NCBI GenBank assembly: GCA_918026815.1 | Contig: CAKJVC010000066.1 | Span: 434,001-498,000 of the forward strand | Direction: 5' to 3' | DNA from: Chalara sp. BL73 | Lineage: Eukaryota; Ascomycota; Leotiomycetes; Helotiales | DNA: 64,000 nt | Shown here: positions 62,208 through 64,000 of the stretch, piece by piece | How positions within the stretch are numbered: position 1 is the stretch's first letter | How the letters are laid out: each line of letters opens with the position of its first letter | The notes under the pieces: generated by a model | What the model was told of the DNA's origin: nothing | Database searches by the model: none | The model's input: the letters and a program-made list of their open reading frames with translations, nothing else | Made by a program: the position numbers and the translations under genes

Positions 62208-63990
62208 TGGTACATCTGCTTGGCCTCGACAAGCTTGCTTTAGTTAGCATAGAGGTTCGCCAGGTTGTTGACCGTGTCGAGCGTCGACGTGTGCTCTGGC
62301 CCCCATGCTTTTTCTTTGCCCTGCAGCGCCCGCTGGTACATTTGCTTGGCCTCGACAAGCTTGCTTTAGTTAGCATAGAGGTTCGCCAGGTTGTTAACGG
62401 TGTCGAGCGTCGACGTGTGCTCTGGCCCGCATGCTTTTTCTTTGCCCTGCAGCGCCCGCTGGTACATCTGCTCGGCCTCGACAAGCTTGCTTTAGTTAGC
62501 ATAGAAGCTCGCCAGGTTGTTAACTGTAGCGAGCGTCGACGTGTGCTCTGGCCTTTATGCCTTTTTTTTGCTTTGCAACGCTCGCTGGTACATCTGCTCG
62601 GCCTCGGCAAGCTTGTTTTAGTCGGCATAAAAGTTCGCCAGGTTGTTGACTGTGTCAAGCATCGACGTGTGCTTTGGCCCCATACCTTTTTTTTGCCTTG
62701 CAGCGCTCGCTGGTACATCTGCTCGGCCTCGGAAAGCTTGCTTTGGTCGGCATAAAGAAAACTCAGGTTATTGACCGTGCCAAGCGTCGACGTATGCTTT
62801 GGCCCCCATGCTTTTTCGTAGCCTTGCAGCGCTCGCTGGTACATCTGCTCGGCCTCGACAAGCTTGCCTTGGTTAGCATAAAGGTTTGCCAGGTTGTTGA
62901 TCGTGTCGAGCGTCGACATGTGCTTTGGCCCGTATGCCTTTTTCTTGCCCTGCAGTGCTTGCTGGTACATCTGTTCGGCCTCGGCGAACTTGCCTTGGTC
63001 GGCATAAAGGTTCGCCAGGTTATTAACTGTGCCGAGCGTTGACGTGTGCTTTGGCCCCCATGCTTTTTTGTAGCCTTGCAGCGCTCGCTGGTACATCTGC
63101 TCGGCCTCGACAAGCTTGCTTTGTTTAGCATAAAAAGTTGCCAGGTTGTTAACTGTGTCAAGCGTCGACGTGTGCTCTGGCCCGCATGCCTTCTCTTTGC
63201 CCTGCAGTGCTCGCTGGTACATCTGTTCGGCCTCGGCGAGCTTGCCTTGGTCGGCATAAAGGTTCGCCAGGTTATTGACGGTGCTAAGCGTCGACATGTG
63301 CTCTGGCCCCAATGCTTTCTCGTTGCCCTGCAGCGCTCGCTGGTACATCTGCTCGGCCTCAACGAGCTTGCCTTGGTCGGCATAAAGGAGACTCAGGTTA
63401 TTGACCGTGCCGAGCGTCGACGTGTGCTCTGGCCCCCATGCTTTTTCGTAGCCTTGCAGCGCTCGCTGGTACATCTGCTCGGCCTCGGCAAGCTTGCCTT
63501 GGTTAGCATAAAGGTTTGCCAGGTTGTTGATCGTGTCGAGCGTCGACGTGTGCTCTGGCCCGCATGCCTTCTCTCTGCCCTGCAGTGCTCGCTGGTACAT
63601 CTGCTCGGCCTCGGCGAACTTGCTTTGGTCGGCATAAAGGTTCGCCAGGTTATTAACCGTGCCGAGCGTCGACATGTGCTCTGGCCCTAATGCTTTCTCA
63701 TTGCCCTGCAGCGCTCGCTGGTACATTTGCTCAGTCTCGACAAGCTTGCCTTGAGTTCTATATAGGTTCGCCAGGTTATTGACTGTGCCGAGCGTCGACA
63801 TGTGTTCTGGTCCCCATGCTTTCTCGTAGCCCTGCAGCGCTCGCTGGTACATCTGCTCGGCCTCGGAGAGCTTGCTTTGGTCGGCATAAAGGTTTGCTAG
63901 GTTATTAACAATGTCGAGCGTCGACGTGTGCTCTGGCCCGTATACATTGTTGTAGCCCTGCAGCGCCCGCTGGTACATCTGCTCGGCTTT
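62208..63990 (-). repeat. 126-bp tandem repeat array encoding TPRs
   Basis: The string TGGTACAT recurs at 126-bp spacing (for example 62208 and 62334), giving about 15 units up to the window edge. Units are highly similar at DNA level. They fall into subtypes recognised by the residues after LQG (YEKAW, NEKAL, K/REKAC). Confidence 0.95.
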
Positions 63991-64000
63991 AACAAGCTTG

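Larger units (their letters stand above)
61946..64000 (-). pseudogene. tandem TPR protein (kinesin-light-chain/NLR type), C-terminal part, disrupted; runs off right edge
   Basis: From the right edge to about 62690 the minus frame is an uninterrupted array of 42-residue TPRs of the form AEQMYQRALQGYEKAWGPEH / TSTLGTVNNLANLYADQGKL. A one-base loss in a G5 run (about 62678-62681) then shifts the frame. The original frame carries TAA where repeats have CAA, in four successive repeats, before a clear C-terminus: NTIWNLGSLFEEENNLVKAR ... GPNHPNPYSLRES ... GEKAA. Such TPR arrays form the sensor half of fungal NB-ARC/NLR proteins in allorecognition or immunity. The nucleotide-binding half would be outside the window, so that class is inference. 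It may be expressed as a truncated protein. Confidence 0.75.

Noticed and set aside
63046..63690. 214-residue plus-strand ORF in the TPR array
   Set aside because: It is an antisense shadow kept open by the 126-bp periodicity of the repeats.
1..64000. tRNA and rRNA genes
   Set aside because: Scanning for T-loop-like GGTTCGAA/GTTCAAAT contexts gave no cloverleaf that I could support by eye; tRNAscan-SE would settle it.

Overview
The window is eukaryotic nuclear DNA from a filamentous ascomycete (Pezizomycotina). Genes are split by short introns, mostly 45-100 bp, with GTRAGT-type donors and CTAAC/CTAAT branch sites. The proteins are typical of such fungi: eIF3g, a mitochondrial Hsp70, End3, Spo7, an UNC93-like carrier, a PH-domain protein and a DUF2415/WD40-like protein. 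A class such as Leotiomycetes is plausible but cannot be fixed from this sequence alone. Exon borders were read by eye. Every multi-exon model with a complete start and stop sums to a whole number of codons.

Region 1 (1-37 kb) is an ordinary housekeeping segment. In order it holds: a truncated membrane-anchored protein (-), a PH-domain protein (-), a Q-rich coiled-coil protein (+), eIF3g (-), mitochondrial Hsp70 (-), a DUF2415 protein (+), End3 (-), an AT-hook protein (-), a C-x5-R phosphatase-like protein (-), Spo7 (-), an ABHD4/5-like hydrolase (+), an AIF/AMID-like oxidoreductase (+) and an UNC93-like carrier (-). These act in separate cell processes, and nothing suggests an operon-like unit. 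Between Spo7 and the hydrolase lies a composite repeat patch: GC hairpin modules, a 19-bp minisatellite and a 158-bp mariner-type MITE.

Region 2 (37-46 kb) is gene-poor. It carries a secreted pectate lyase pseudogene with three frame breaks and a complete M1 aminopeptidase with an altered GAMEN motif.

Region 3 (about 46.2-53.1 kb) is a sharply bounded, extremely AT-rich block. It contains a decayed Ty3/Gypsy retrotransposon whose protease, reverse transcriptase and RNase H remnants are recognisable; their catalytic Asp codons now read Asn. Two GC-balanced LTR-like islands sit in front of the AT-rich bodies. By hand count the decay removed TpC/GpA outside CpG far more than CpA/TpG, unlike textbook RIP.

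Region 4 (53-64 kb) is an accessory segment: a Myb/SANT-like protein, a dynamin-like GTPase preceded by an inverted relic of its own N-terminal coding sequence, a Tc1/mariner transposase relic, and the C-terminal part of a tandem-TPR protein of the fungal NLR/kinesin-light-chain type. That protein has near-identical 126-bp repeats, a frameshift and recurrent nonsense codons, and it runs off the right edge. No tRNA, rRNA or CRISPR was found.
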